A program made the position numbers and the translations under genes. From NCBI GenBank assembly GCA_021186555.1, contig JAJKFL010000042.1, positions 16,902,521-16,966,520 of the forward strand: 64,000 nt of DNA, written 5' to 3'. The notes beneath the pieces were generated by a model, which did no database searches, had not been told where the DNA came from, and saw nothing but the letters and a program-made list of their open reading frames with translations. The DNA comes from Reticulitermes speratus. Taxonomy: Eukaryota > Arthropoda > Insecta > Blattodea > Rhinotermitidae. This document shows, in pieces, positions 22,401 through 34,785 of the stretch (position 1 is its first letter; every line of letters starts with the position of its first letter).

Positions 22401-23809
22401 TGACAAGCGAAAATGAACCTTAGTGATTTCCACGCGATTTTCTACCCGACACAGCACAGTAACACTGACGTGCAGTAAGTATAAAAATTTTGACATAGAC
22501 CACCGGCACTCTGTGTTTATTGAATTCCTTTTACCGAAATATTTATCATTTTACAATTTATAAATTTAAAAGTTGTAAAAGTATTATAGATCAGCTGATG
22601 CAAGTAGTGTGAGAGAAAGACGCGGCAAAACATGGAGAGAGACGAAAATGAAGGAATGCGCATGTCAAAATAACTGTTTATCTTATTGGTTACCGCCATG
22701 GCGCCTGCTCTACCTGAGGCACCATATTCTTGTTTTAACACATTGTGAAATTTATCTAAACAATTACACCTGACGTCACCGTTCCACATGAGAGTACTGG
22801 TACTGCGCACCCTGACCCGCCAAAATGAAAGGACGGAAGAGAAAAAGCGGGGGCGTCTGAACTTCCTGCACCCCCTAAAGTATGTCGTTTCTAAAACGTT
22901 TGAAAATAGGTGCTAAACATGGAATGAAGAGCGGGTTACCATTCTTGAATATTTAGTTATTTTTGGAACCTAAATGGAAAGATAATTCGGAAGAAAATTA
23001 CTATAAAATTAATGCGTAATGAGAAGACACAGCAAGTCTGTTCATCGGAGTGTTTCACCTACACTCTTATAAAAAGAGTTTACGTAAAAACACTTACAGA
23101 AAATTCCACTTAACCTGAGAGAATAATGACGTTCAATTCATTCTAATTATTTGTTTCATTATTTGCTACTGACTACAAAACATTGCTATAGCCATTTCTC
23201 CATATATCCAGTTTATCTTCACGTTCGCTGTCACAGTAGAGTACTGCGAAAATTTGCTGCAAAACTGCAAATAGTGGATACAGTAGGATCCTCTAAAATA
23301 GGGTAAAGTAATACCAGACTACACGACGTCACATCCCTGAAAGTTGTAATTATTTTACTCACCACCATGAACTCTGCAATTATAAATTATTATTCCACAA
23401 ATGTAGCCAATTTTTTCCTTACATTTATTTCGGGAGTAGGTCATTTTATAAGACATATTTAAAAACCACATAATTCACTGGAAAACCTGATACTCAATGT
23501 TATGTATAAGAGAAAAGTATTACTTTTTCATAATCATTTGATAATCACAAAATTTTCTATCAGGTTTATGTATCACATTTGAAAAACATAAAAATTTAAT
23601 GTCAGAATTATTAAAATTTATCCATGTGCTGAATCACGTGATAACTTTTGGGCACCCATTTTCTTTTATTCTCACTAGAAGTTAGCGTCGTACGAACAAT
23701 AAACATGTTCTTACGGTTCAGGAAGAAGAGACACGTTATTTCGTACAGTGTACTTTCCATGATAGTAAAAAGAGTTTTGTCTTTGTATTTTCTATCTCAA
23801 AGTCTACAG
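22401..23809. other. No recognisable gene; candidate upstream region of GPB5
   Basis: Moderately AT-rich. A 97-codon minus-strand frame (22517-22810) has no recognisable family. Nothing else supported. Confidence 0.35.
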
Positions 23810-24060
23810 AAAAAATGTAGAAAACTACAAGTTTGCCTGTAGTTTGGTATGCTTCTGGAATACAATCTGTCATCTTAAAGGAAAAACTTATTTTCAGAGA
23901 ATTTAGAATTGTAATTCTCAGAAAAATATTTGTATCTAAAACAGAGGAAGCAACAGAAGGCTGGAGAAAACTACACAGTAATGAGTACTGTATTTGCCTT
24001 GAACCAAAAATTTAAGGGGGGTTAAAATCGAGAAGGATAACATGAGCGAGGAATGTAATA
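23810..24060 (+). pseudogene. Non-LTR retrotransposon fragment (post-RT region)
   Basis: The open frame reads MPVVWYASGIQSVILKEKLI, FREFRIVILRKIF, and EEATEGWRKLHSNEY. These align with the conserved LPVVLYGCETWSLTLREE, LRVFENRVLRKIFG and EVTGEWRKLHNEEL blocks of the same LINE family as 3700-4275 (from memory). Confidence 0.75.
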
Positions 24061-24248
24061 TAATTTAAAAAAATGTAAGGAAACCTAAAATTACATAAGA
24101 GTATGAACATAGTATAACACATCTCAAATAATTCTCTATAGGAACTTTATCCATCGTCCGTGTTTAAAATAAAATTTAGAACAATAAATTTTTCCCACAA
24201 GTTAAGAATAAATCTACCTATAGAGCCCAGCTGACTACATGTTTCCCT

Positions 24249-24290
24249 TACCTGAGGATGAGGGCTGATCCTATCGCCCAAACGTGATGC
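24249..24290 (+). ncRNA. Degenerate hammerhead-like motif (copy 4)
   Basis: CUGAGGA, U, GAGGGC, an 11-base loop, GCCC, AAAC, GUG. CUGANGA and helix II are recognisable, but the G of GAAAC and the outer helix are missing. It lies 300 bases upstream of a better copy. Confidence 0.3.
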
Positions 24291-24586
24291 TTTAATTTTA
24301 TTTTAAACATGGGCGGTTTTGACGGTTTGCATGATGACCCATTTGCAATGTGCAGGATTGATGCCAGTTTCTGTTAGTACTTCCACACATATTATATATC
24401 TTTACTGTCTGAGTCTACATCTCATTTCTTATATTTTAACACTTTACTTTTTATTTTTATTTTCCTTATACAATACATTTATATACGATATACTTTTTTA
24501 TGTATTCACTACATTCACTACTGTAAAAAGAGGAAGATCTTCCGCTTTCGAAAAAGGTATGGATATTTAATTTATGGTTTCTTTGT

Positions 24587-24623
24587 GGCCTGATGATGGC
24601 TCTTTGAGCCAAAACCGGTAGCC
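24587..24623 (+). ncRNA. Hammerhead-ribozyme-like motif (copy 5), core position altered
   Basis: GGC, CUGAUGA, U, helix II GGCUC-UUU-GAGCC, AAAAC, CG, GUA, GCC. The outer helix GGC/GCC, helix II and GUA are intact. The first base of GAAA is A, so cleavage activity is doubtful. Downstream sequence is shared with the copy at 14859. Confidence 0.5.
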
Positions 24624-26037
24624 TATATACGCATTAAAAACGAAGTGTTGGTTGTGACTGTGTGATTAATAAGAGAAAATATACTTTTGTGTCTGCACAC
24701 CAACGAAGATGTTCAATATTAAAAAAAAAAGAAATATTATTTGTAGCTGTGTGCAGCCTGATACCTGAAGTGGGGTAAGTGTCATTGCACAGGATTAGTA
24801 CAAGAAATTGAATCTGCAATCTGTACTGTGAACTGTTGAGTGCGTTTCAGAATGACTGAAAAAACAATTTTCTCTTCTATCCCCCGCTCCCCGCATTCTG
24901 CCATTTTATTTTATGCGAGGAAACGTCATGACGAAAGCAATATATTTTTATTGTGTTAGGTTTTGCAGCACATGAAATATTATTTAACGAGGATACAAGA
25001 ATAGCCTTTGAACACATTTGCAAACCAATATGTTTGTACTTCTGCTAGGAAAGTATCATAAACTGAAGTGTTATTGCTTTCTGTCTTACGTCTTTGCGCA
25101 TAATATTTACATTAGTAACACAGAAACTTTCCTTTAACATCAATACTCTCGTCTCATTAGAATTTTTTATGTATTCAATGTACATTACTTACCAATGTCT
25201 TTCTCATAATATGTGCGTCAAATACATGTTCTGAAAATAACTCCTATGTACCATAATGTGCTAGGATATAAAATATGCATCTGTAAGCGGAATACGGTCT
25301 TACGATATTCTTTTTCAATAAAGCTAAACACAGGCGAAATATCAATAACTAAATAATAATTTGGTCCATAATTTTCATTCAGATATTTTTATCTACATTT
25401 CAGATAAATATGAATTTATTCCTCAACTTAAAAAATTAACAAGCTACCGCTCTAGGTTAGTTCCGTTGAAAATGATGTTGTGATGTTATCTTCCCATAAA
25501 ATCACCGAAAAATATTAAGTAAATAATATTTAATTATAGTAAAAATTATGCTCTCCTAACTGCACAAAATTCAGAACTTAAGATCCATAAAATGAAAATA
25601 ATACTCATAATATACAGTACAGTGTACCAGGCTCAGTATTTGAGCATTTTCGTGTTATTAATCCCTAATAAAATTCTAACCTTCTTGTTTTAATTAATTA
25701 TAAATTTATGCTGTTTCTTTGTATTTCCATTATTTAGGAATGTGCCAGCAAATAACGATGTAGTTAAATTTTTTCTGTAGATTCGCATAATAACAAAAGT
25801 TAGAAATTATTATTATATAATAATTATTATATAATATGTTGACTCGGCATATTAATAAACTAGAATTGAATTGAATAGAATTGAATTATTATTTCTGTAA
25901 GTTTCTACCTAATTGCAATCTCTTGAGACTTTAGGTCTTCAATTGTGCGAACGGATATTTGATGACATTTGAAATTCCTGTCATTGCCTCCTTGATATTG
26001 GCAATAACTTTAATATAAATACATAAATTAGGTAATT
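24624..26037. other. Repeat remnant then AT-rich sequence without recognisable genes
   Basis: 24624-24760 continues the element shared with 14902-15010. The rest is very AT-rich, with a short inverted AT repeat at about 25811-25837. Confidence 0.4.
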
Positions 26038-26327
26038 AATTAATTGCAAGCCGATCCAGTGGCCGTGCGATCTAAGGCGTGGGTCTTCGGCCGCTCGCTT
26101 GCTAGGATCGTGGGTTCGAATCCCACCGGGGGCATGGATGTCTGTCTCTTGTGAGTGTTGTGTGTTGTTGTCAGGTAGAGGCCTCTGCGACGAGCCGATC
26201 CTCGTCCAGAGTAGTCCTACCGACTGTGGTGTGTCTCTCAGTGTGATCAAAAGTAATTACAAACCTCGACACTGAAACGGGAAACCGGAGTAGGTAGAAG
26301 AGGACGACTAAAAAAAATTAATTGCAA
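26038..26327 (+). mobile_element. SINE family A, full length with 12-bp target-site duplication
   Basis: Perfect aattaattgcaa copies flank it (26038-26049 and 26316-26327). Head gccgatccagtggccgtgcg, A box around 26057-26075, B box gtgggttcgaatcccac (26110-26126), body ggatgtctgtctcttgtgag and cctctgcgacgagccgatcc. 3' end taggtagaagaggacgacta plus A run, the same subtype as 8197-8490. Young-looking insertion. Confidence 0.93.
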
Positions 26328-26860
26328 AATTATAATTGTACTTATAAGCAAAGAACGTCGAGAAGGAAATAGGCAAAATTTTAATTACTTTGTAGTAAGT
26401 GGAAGTAGCTTTGAAGTGTACCTTAATGAAACCAATAAAGTGAGTCGCAACGCGATTACGTAGCTGAGGAGAGTTTCCAGTTTAAGTTAGTGGGTAAATC
26501 TGCTGAAATTTTTGAGCTCATTACCAAAACATTAGTAACTTACGCAGTCGATGACTGCCTAAACGAGTCAGTTTGTAACTGCACTTTCTAATAGTAGGAA
26601 GCTAACTGTTTATTTGCTAGATTAGTTACCTGATTGGTTAGATCGTTGGTGGGGTTGGTAATTAAACATGTGCCTGTACTTACCTACTTTGTTAATTAAT
26701 TTCTATTGGGTAGGCCTATGTAGTTTTTAGATATTTAATTAATATTCTATTTATTCGTAAATTCGTTAGTTGATTAGTTACTCCGTTAAATTAGTCAGTT
26801 ACGTATTTTTATAGCCGATATCAGAGCTACACACACCGAAACTTTTCATTTTATGTGCAA
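26328..26860. other. No recognisable gene
   Basis: AT-rich with (GTTA)-like stretches at about 26620-26790. Confidence 0.4.
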
Positions 26861-26869
26861 AAAATACGG

Positions 26870-27240
26870 ATGTATCACTGTCGAAAGAGCGGATTTGAGT
26901 GAACTAGTCAGTGAGAGGAAAGATCGGATCAGTGTTAAAACACGTATGGCTCGACCTTTATTTCGTTCCGGACCGGTCAGTGTCTTTCACGGATATGTTA
27001 AAGGGTCTCTACCGGTCCTCGTTCACCTGTCGGTTTTCGGATCCAAGCAGTCCCCGCGCCCCTTCGTCCACAGTTATGACTGACCGGTCCCATTTAAGAG
27101 TTCCGAGTGAGTTAACTCGTTTTCTATCATTCACACACTGGTCTCTTTCAACAGGTCCATTATCTGTTAATACACATACTGTTAGACGTGGCAGTTTAAA
27201 TTTGATAAAAATGCCCTTCCTTCTCTTTGTGTGTAAGTAA
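26870..27240. other. Compositionally distinct patch with repeated ACCGGT
   Basis: Three accggtc occurrences (26972, 27011, 27083) and a gagttaactc palindrome lie within about 150 bases of GC-richer sequence. A 109-codon plus-strand frame spans it with no recognisable domain. Could be a remnant transposon end; not assigned. Confidence 0.3.
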
Positions 27241-29532
27241 TTCCTGCATAGTATAAAAATTATGTAATTTAAAAGTAGTAATATTACTGGATTTCAAATG
27301 ACGTCATGTTATTACATGAAAGGCGGGACCCAGCCTAACGTATGTTACAAGTGATATGGTTAAATGAAAAGGTTACTACAGAGAGCGCTAATGAGTGTAA
27401 TGGATCTCTGTAAAAGTTTGTTATGCCCATGTCTTTAGAAAGAGAAACAGACGTTACCAGTCATGCAGGATGTGGTCGTTTAGCAGTACATTTGACTCAG
27501 TAAGTCAGAGTTACAAAACAAGAAAGTTGTAAGAGATCTCCGTGTAAATCCTCATCTGTTTTGGTGGAGTGCTTTACTATGCTGAGCGCATAAAGCTGTA
27601 GCAACGTGATGGGAAATTCAAAGCATGAACGCCACCTCGTGTCTGATGATCGCTGGAGGGGAAGCCATCTGCAGCTAGGGAGGGATTAGGAAGACAGGTA
27701 ATTCCCAGGATATCCTGCTGTAGAGGGCGTCTAGTCCTCCATAGCATTGTTGGGTTCTCATTTCCGATCAACAGTACGACATGCATATTTTAAATGTCGG
27801 CAAATTACAGGAAATACGGACAAGAAATTTGTGATTCTCTTTATCGACTCTGGTAAGTTGGTAAGCTCCTTTCTTACCCCAAATCACAAACGGAAGTTAA
27901 GTAGCATCGAGCGAGGCAATGCAAAATACTTAAGAATGAAGAAGCAGAAGATATGGGACACGACGTATTTGTAGAACAAATTAAGTACTGTACTCGAATT
28001 TTCCTGGCATCGGTGAGAAAGCTAATAAACCTTCTCAGGAAACGAGCTCGGATCGGATTCGAGTGAGAAACAGACGTGCCAAGGAAGCCATTTATTCTTC
28101 TCTAAATGTTACAATATTGTTAATTCTCACTTCACCGTAATTGTTTCACCTTTTCTTAAACGTAAATAAGTAACTGTTGCAAGTATTTAAAAAGGATATA
28201 TCGTTCAGTGTCACCTATTCTCACTTCTTGACTGTACAAGAATTTTCTGTTTACGAGGGACACGGCACAGTTATGTTTATTATTCTGAAAAATATAAAAT
28301 TTGGTACAGTAAAATGTTTGCGGCCGTAAAACATGTGTTTTATTTTTCTAAATAACTTTTGTCAAAATATTTTTCATTCCGCTAAATATATAAGGAATTT
28401 TTGTCGAGATGTTTCTTATTCTTGTCTAATTTTAATAAATATTAGAATAAGATAAAATATTAAATAAAACTCTCCACAAGTTAATTGATAAATCTTTTAA
28501 TTATATTATTAAAGTTGTGTGGGATATTAACAAAAGTGACCATAATTTTAGAACAATGAGCTTTAAATAATAATGTGTAAGAATTTGTTTTTTGAATCTA
28601 AATTGAAATAAGAAGGAATACGTCTCCTTACACAACATGTGCCTGTGTATGCATACACACATAGGCATCACATAGACACAGGCATACTACACAAAAGCGA
28701 AGGCCCAAGCTGCTGAAAAATGAAAAGCCTTAATGTATAAAAACTTAAAAAGGAAAATAAAGCAGGAATTCATCACAGGGCGTACAAGGGAAGGAAAATT
28801 ATGCCCACAGGTTGAAGGAATACTGACGTGTGAAAATTAATGGGAGCGAGGTTAGAAAGCGTGAGTGATGAAGGCGTGTCCAAATTGCATGCTCAGCGGA
28901 ATAACATTTTTGTAGAAATAATTCTTGGTAAGATGTACAGAAATGTTGTGATAAATGGCACATACATTATACCTGCAGTGGAATTTAAAAACAAATAAAG
29001 GGAAACCTGCCAATAAGTAAGAAAATTTTGTGTAGAAACACGTAAAGAAAGAAACAGAACATGGTGAATAAGTTGTGAACACAAATTTCATAAAAGTTGT
29101 GTGACTGCATGTTAGAGAAGAAGCGTACAAATATCATAAAATAAATGCTATCCGGTAAGGTCCAAACAGGGGGCTGTCCAGGAAGGACATGGAACTCTCA
29201 AGCAGCATTATTAAACCCTAAGTACAAACTACGTCAAAACTGCAAGCATTGCTTCGTAGAACAGCAGTTTCTGTTGACTTTATATTTGTTATAAATTGTT
29301 CCAAAATTCCTCCTTAACAGTGAATAATTTGAGCTATCAAAATATTATTATCTTTATCGTTTTGACAGCTCAGATAATTAATTTGCACCGAAGACGAAAG
29401 TTCCTTGAAAATCTATTTATTTCGCTTCTCCTAAAAAATTGATGTTTTGTGGGTTGTGCCCTTTCTACAAAATAGGGACGATTTATTCCTTCGGGTGACC
29501 ATGCGCCCGGGATTTGTTTACCCTTGACCTAC
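27241..29532. other. No recognisable gene
   Basis: 2.3 kb AT-rich. Open frames at 27577-27974 and 28852-29130 show no domain. Nothing supported. Confidence 0.4.
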
Positions 29533-29883
29533 CTATACATACACATTTGTTTTAGGCCAAACCGACACTCTCGAACAAGAACTTATTTCCATTTGCCCGA
29601 GTCTGATATTCATGAGAAGCACGCTGAGTCCTTTCCTGCTGCTGTTATCATAATTGGTCCACCGAAGCACGCATTCCCGCAAGACATCCTCACTCTGCAC
29701 ATTCAACTTCTCCGCCAGCTCCTCTAGGGGCAGTAAGAGCGCTTGGTCTCTCCACAAAGATACCACGTAGCCCATCATATAACAATGCGCGTTGCTGTCA
29801 GAAGCAGGTCCCGCGGCAGCAAAATGAATTTTAAATTGTTTGGGGGCACTGATTCTGAGAAGTTGGTGCACTGTGCAGTGCAA
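29533..29883 (-). other. 116-codon open frame, unassigned
   Basis: The minus-strand frame contains LWRDQALLLPLEELAEKLNV and QSEDVLRECVLRW, a plausible winged-helix-like pattern faintly reminiscent of the cullin-homology end of APC2. There is no ATG in the first part; a TAA lies just upstream, after a ttggtttgcag acceptor-like site, so a clean exon model fails. Codon texture is more gene-like than its surroundings. It may be an exon of an unknown gene or a decayed retrocopy. Confidence 0.25.
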
Positions 29884-30117
29884 CAGTGGACCTTCTTTCG
29901 GTTACTGGAACTGCAAACCAACACACAACTGACACTGTAACAGTACCGCTACGCACAAACACCTACCTGAATATTTCATACCATCACCAATAGGTTCAAT
30001 AACTATATCCATGAAATAAGAGTCCGTCTAAGAAAAGACTTGAAATCCTGTTTAAAAGTAAATTCCAGCTCTTTGTAGAACTGGAATTTTCACTATCTTA
30101 ATTACAACAACCCACTA

Positions 30118-30225
30118 ATATTTCATACTATGGGACAGATTAATGCAATCTATATGCTTACACATGATTTCCTTAAGATCTGCTTTAATATTATCCCTAG
30201 CCTATGCCTAATCTCCCAAGTGATC
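30118..30225 (-). pseudogene. LINE 3' fragment
   Basis: The plus-strand segment from tgcaatctatatgcttacac through ctgctttaatattatcccta to cctaatctcccaagtgatct aligns with 63810-63900. On the minus strand it corresponds to the WEDNIKMDLxEV(x)CEDxDCI stretch of the LINE family, heavily mutated. Confidence 0.5.
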
Positions 30226-30710
30226 TCTAGATTTTAAAGGGTAAGGCGGCCGTATGGTAAAGGTGACAAATCTCATCCAAATCATAAATCTGATTATGAT
30301 CGCTTATCTTCCAAAGTTATCAGCACTTAGCTTTAATTCAGTAATTTATTCTTAAAATTTAAGGTCTAGAGCACAGAACTTTAAAACTGAACAAGACGAG
30401 ACCCTTTCACTCAGGGGGCAGTGGGTTGAGACAGAGGAAAACACGAAACCTTCACTAAATACGTTAAATGGGCGGCAATGCTTCTAACTGGTGTTATACA
30501 GTTTTCCTGTTAAAATTTCTACTAGAACAATGACTATCCAGAATGTGAGCTTCTTCGGTTTCCTTCAGTTACTCCAGGGAAATTTCCATTGAGTATTATT
30601 TTGATATAGACCACTCTTAACTAATTTTTCCAAGAAACCTGCAAAATTTTGTACCTGTATCCTTTCTCATTCTTTTTATTTAGTTACACACACCGTAAAA
30701 TAAATATGCA
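30226..30710. other. No recognisable gene
   Basis: AT-rich; nothing supported. Confidence 0.4.
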
Positions 30711-30905
30711 GGGTGTAAATGACAGTTTTTTACAAACCTTCAGGGGTTGTAACTGGGGTCAAGAGGGAGCAATATCAGACAGGGGACATGGTCGGAAGCG
30801 TCTCTTTCGTAAAGAAATCGGCGTCGGTGCTGCAACTTTGGCCCCATCTCAAGAGTTCCATTTATGAAACCCAAGTGGAAAGAGGAGAGGATCTGTTTGC
30901 TAAAA
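30711..30905 (+). repeat. Unclassified interspersed repeat, copy 1 of an inverted pair
   Basis: Starts cagggtgtaaatgacagttt and contains ttttacaaaccttcaggggt, ggtcaagagggagc, catggtcggaagcg and aagaaatcggcgtc. It aligns with the minus strand of 31165-31295. The incidental translations are also similar (LQTFRGCNWG and LQTFRGCKGV). Confidence 0.7.
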
Positions 30906-31039
30906 TCTAGCAGCGTGTGAAACTATTCTTAACATGACAGCGATCCTTAGAAGGGACGCCTTAATATGGTAGGTCGCTGCAGTGCCAGCAATAAAGTTGG
31001 TGGCGGCCACTTAGCAGAGCTCTTATGAATTAATTAAAA

Positions 31040-31300
31040 ATAATACCATTAAAAATTCAACACGCCATATACAACGAGAAAGAATTTATGAAAACGAAAC
31101 GAAATCATAAAAGAAATAATCTCAGAAGTTAGCGCTCGGGGGTTGCCTACTTCCCCAGATGATCTATTGACCCCGATTTCGATAAGAAAGATGCATTTCC
31201 GACCACACGTTCCCTTTCTCAAATTTCCCCCTGTTGACCCCCTTACAGCCCCTAAAAGTTTGTAAAAAATATTCAGTGAACCTCTGTATATGCTCACGCA
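31040..31300 (-). repeat. Unclassified interspersed repeat, copy 2 of an inverted pair
   Basis: The minus strand reads ttttttacaaacttttaggg, ggggtcaacaggggg, gtgtggtcggaaatgc and cgaaatcggggtc, matching 30711-30835 in opposite orientation. The spacer between the two is about 260 bases, so the locus can fold back. Terminal similarity fades past about 31290. Confidence 0.7.
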
Positions 31301-32134
31301 ATATCTTCTGTATTAACATGCCGTAACAGAAAATGCAAAATATGTATGTTGCATATTGTTGGAAATTTTTAGACAATAACTTAGTAATAAAAGGCACAGT
31401 ATAAATAACAATGTGAAATTTAATCAATATTATGTCCACGTAATATAGCATTAGAGTGACCCACTTCGTTTTTGGTGTTCATTCCACAGGAAGGAATAAT
31501 AAGCCCGCGGCGGAAATCAGATATTTAATAATACGGTACAACGTAAGAACTGAGGAATGCAATGCAATTACAAAGATATTATCATCGAAATATTGAATTA
31601 AAAGCGAAGCTGCAAATTCCAACACACAATAGATTTCCTGTGTAAAATTGCACAGAAGAACGTTAATAGCAGACTACGACAATATTTCATGTTTACTTTC
31701 TCAAGACTGCGGCAACTTTTTAAAACCAAGCCTAAAATTATAGCGTTCGTGTTATATATTCGGGGTACTTTAAATATTAATTCAATCTAACTGTATTTTA
31801 GCTACATTCCTTCAATAAGGAAAAGAGACGTCTGCAGCTCGTTTCAACTGTTTAAGACAGTGAGCAAAATGCTTAGAACTTGTTATGATATTTATGCATT
31901 GGGAGCCAACCTAACATTTTGTGAATAGTTAGAACACGGCGGATGTGTGAACTTGTAAGATGAGAGTGACAAAAACATTATGCAATCGTGTAGGAGAAAT
32001 GAAAGTTTTATTACTTTACTAAAGAAGCTCGAGATCGATACTAAAGTAGAAGAAATTAATATCTGTGAAAAAGACGTTGTAGATAGAACGGATAGTGAGA
32101 TTCAATTATAAGGAAGGATAAATATCAAAGTTCA
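31301..32134. other. No recognisable gene
   Basis: AT-rich; nothing supported. Confidence 0.4.
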
Positions 32135-32400
32135 CTTATCCCCCGGAAGGTCGCGGGTTCGATTCCCGATGGTGTCATTGGAATTTCTCATTGACATAAT
32201 CCTTTCAGTCGCACTATGGCCCTGGGGTCGACTCAGCCTCTAACAGAAATGAGTACCAGGAATATTTCCTGGGGGTAAAGGCGGCCAGTGTATAGGGCTG
32301 ACACCCTTGTGCCGATTGTTTATAAATCTGGGAGCCTCAACCTCCTGGACCCCTAAGTGCCTGTCCAGGCCTGTGATGGGATTGCTTTACCTATTTACAC
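32135..32400 (+). mobile_element. SINE family D, 5'-truncated
   Basis: B box cgggttcgattcccga (32155-32170), then ggtgtcattggaatttctca, ctatggccctggggtcgact, ggaatatttcctgggggtaa and ctaagtgcctgtccaggcct. It matches the minus strand of 49458-49733 but lacks the A-box part of the head. Confidence 0.85.
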
Positions 32401-33649
32401 TTATCTCACTGCAGTCCATGAACATAACAAGCAGATTACTGTCAGTTACAATTTTTTTATAAATCCAATTTTTAATGTGAGCTTTGCCACAAATCATTCA
32501 TAAAAACGTGAGGTTATTTCAAGACGTAGTAATGTGCCATACAAAATTCAGTATCAATTTCATTAGCATCAATGAGTCAAGTGAGAAATATGCAGATTCA
32601 TTATGAACTAGAAGCAATAAGAGGATATGCTCATTTTAATTATATTCTATAATTATTCGTGTAGTTCCAGACAAACGTAGATTATGTCTATTGATACCTG
32701 TCACCGTCGTCCTCAGTCTGTCAAGACATGCGAGAAGAGGAGATATGAGTTTAAATTTCCTTTAAGGAATTTTTTGACAGCTACAGAAAATTGTAGTTTA
32801 TTAGCAATCTGAAGACTAAAAATAACCTGCATTATATAAAGATTAATTTAGTATCGCACAGAGAAAAAAGTGCGCTGCCTTTAGAGAGACCAATTGCTGA
32901 ATGCTGCATAGAGAAAATTTTATATTCAGCGTGATAATCTCACGAAATACATAAATATATTTTGTGGGAAAAGTGTCAATTTTTGCTGCTAAATCTAGCT
33001 GTACACATGACAATTACTATCCCTGAAAGGTTTTATAGCTTATACCTACATAAAAATTTAATATTAATTTGGCGGCATAATTTTGTGGGAAATACACATT
33101 TTAAAGTAATGATTTTTAAAGGAAGTGTATTACCAACATATTCCAATATTAACAATCGAGGTTAACAGAGAGAATTCCACCATCTGATCATAAGCAGTTT
33201 ATCCCAGTATAATCCAGAATATACGTTTCATATTGCCTATAAGTAAACACCTGAAGATTCACTTAAGTCAAAACATGTTACAGTAAAAATCTTCTAATGA
33301 ACCTATCCATACAAGGGACAATGTGCTGAATTGTTAGTAACTACTCTCATCTGATATGGTCAGAATATGGTGTTCGTAAGCACTGCGGTATTATACACCA
33401 TTTTATATATCCTTCTAGAGTACTGGGTACACAGCCTGGAGATTTGCAGGCATTCAAGCAACCAACACTTTAGTATGCAGAAGAGTAGGCAGAGAGCAAT
33501 TTCCTCCCTAAATGTTTTGAATTTTAAAGCCTCACTTCCACCCAATATATTATGATTTTATGAGAACTAACGTTCATATTATGATTATACCAAAATCAGC
33601 AGAGGGTGGAGGGCGACAGCTGATCGCGGCATAGTAAGGAATGTCAAGC
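32401..33649. other. No recognisable gene
   Basis: AT-rich; open frames here are short and have no recognisable domain. Confidence 0.4.
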
Positions 33650-33835
33650 GATTAGAGCCAAATCTCAGTCTAAGGCGTGAAAGGTCTTCTTGCGCTCGAA
33701 TACTAACATCGTGGGGTTCGAAACCCACACGATGAATGTCTGTCTACAATTTCTCTTTGAAGTCTTAAGACGGGCTGATTTCTATATGTCTTAAAGAAAA
33801 CGGACGACAAAATTAGACCGGATTCATTCTATCTT
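33650..33835 (+). mobile_element. SINE family A copy, strongly diverged
   Basis: ctcagtctaaggcgtgaaag (A-box region), cgtggggttcgaaacccac (B box, 33711-33729), atgaatgtctgtctaca and aagacgggctgatttc follow family A order. Confidence 0.6.
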
Positions 33836-34164
33836 GAGAAGGTAAGGTAAAATTTTGGAAACATTTCAACCTTTCTTTAATTCATATTTCCATAAAATGT
33901 AAAGTAACATGACAAATATGTGAAGATTTTCTTCGCTTTCGGTTTGATCACGATAATTAATGAAATAGTGTAGCTTGGAAAGTGAAATTTTATACGAAGA
34001 TAGCCCATAAACCGAAACACATATTATGTATGAAATACTGTTTGTAAAATGAAAATTACAAACATAGGGACGTTTCAAATTTTTGAAGTAATAGCTAACA
34101 AATTTAATACAGGCACATAACGAATTTGTGTTTAGACCTACGTAATAAATCCCTCACACAAATA

Positions 34165-34372
34165 AGGGCCGGGAAAGCGTAATCGGTATAGCGACTCGCT
34201 GCGAGCTGAACGGTCCGGGGATGAAACTCTCGTGGGGAAAAGCGTTTTCCTTCACTCCATATCCACCCAGAACGGCACTGAAACCCACCCAGTCTCCTCC
34301 ACAAAGGGTACCGGGGGTTTCCCCTGGGTGTAAAGCGGCCAGGGCGTGATGTTGATCACACACCTTCATCGA
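34165..34372 (+). mobile_element. SINE family C copy
   Basis: tRNA-like head gggaaagcgtaatcggtata with decayed B box (gtccggggatgaaactctc), then aaacccacccagtctcctcc, ggtaccgggggtttcccctg and gtaaagcggccagggcgtga. Confidence 0.75.
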
Positions 34373-34785
34373 GTGTTGTGTCGCAATGGTCTAACCCTCC
34401 AGCTTACTGTGCTAGTTCTGAAACATCAGACCTTGCGCCACTGTAGGGTAAGAACCAGGCTTTCGAGTTCTCAGTCCGGGGACCTGATCCGGTAGCGTGC
34501 CACCATCTCTCGTATATAAAGTGAACATTGCAGGAGCTGCGAGAGATCAGACCCTACAAACTACCCTTCTCTAAACTCGAAGGCATAGGTTTCATTAAAG
34601 AGAGAAAGAGAGCAGTCGTGATAATTTTAATTTCCAAACGAAGTGTATTATTAAAAATTATACATTTTAAAATAAGGAGCGAGGGTTACCTACGATACTT
34701 GAACGGGCAATTCACTAGCTTCCACACACATCACTGTCAAGAACCACCATAGACCTTTGGTCAATTCAGAAATAAACCGTTCTAC
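34373..34785. other. No recognisable gene
   Basis: A SINE-head-like stretch (ggctttcgagttctcagtcc, near 34459) follows the family C copy. Otherwise nothing supported. Confidence 0.35.

Noticed and set aside
26050-26130. tRNA gene calls at SINE A, B and D heads
   Set aside because: A and B boxes exist but the folded cloverleaf is degraded and each head is joined to a SINE body and an A-rich tail.
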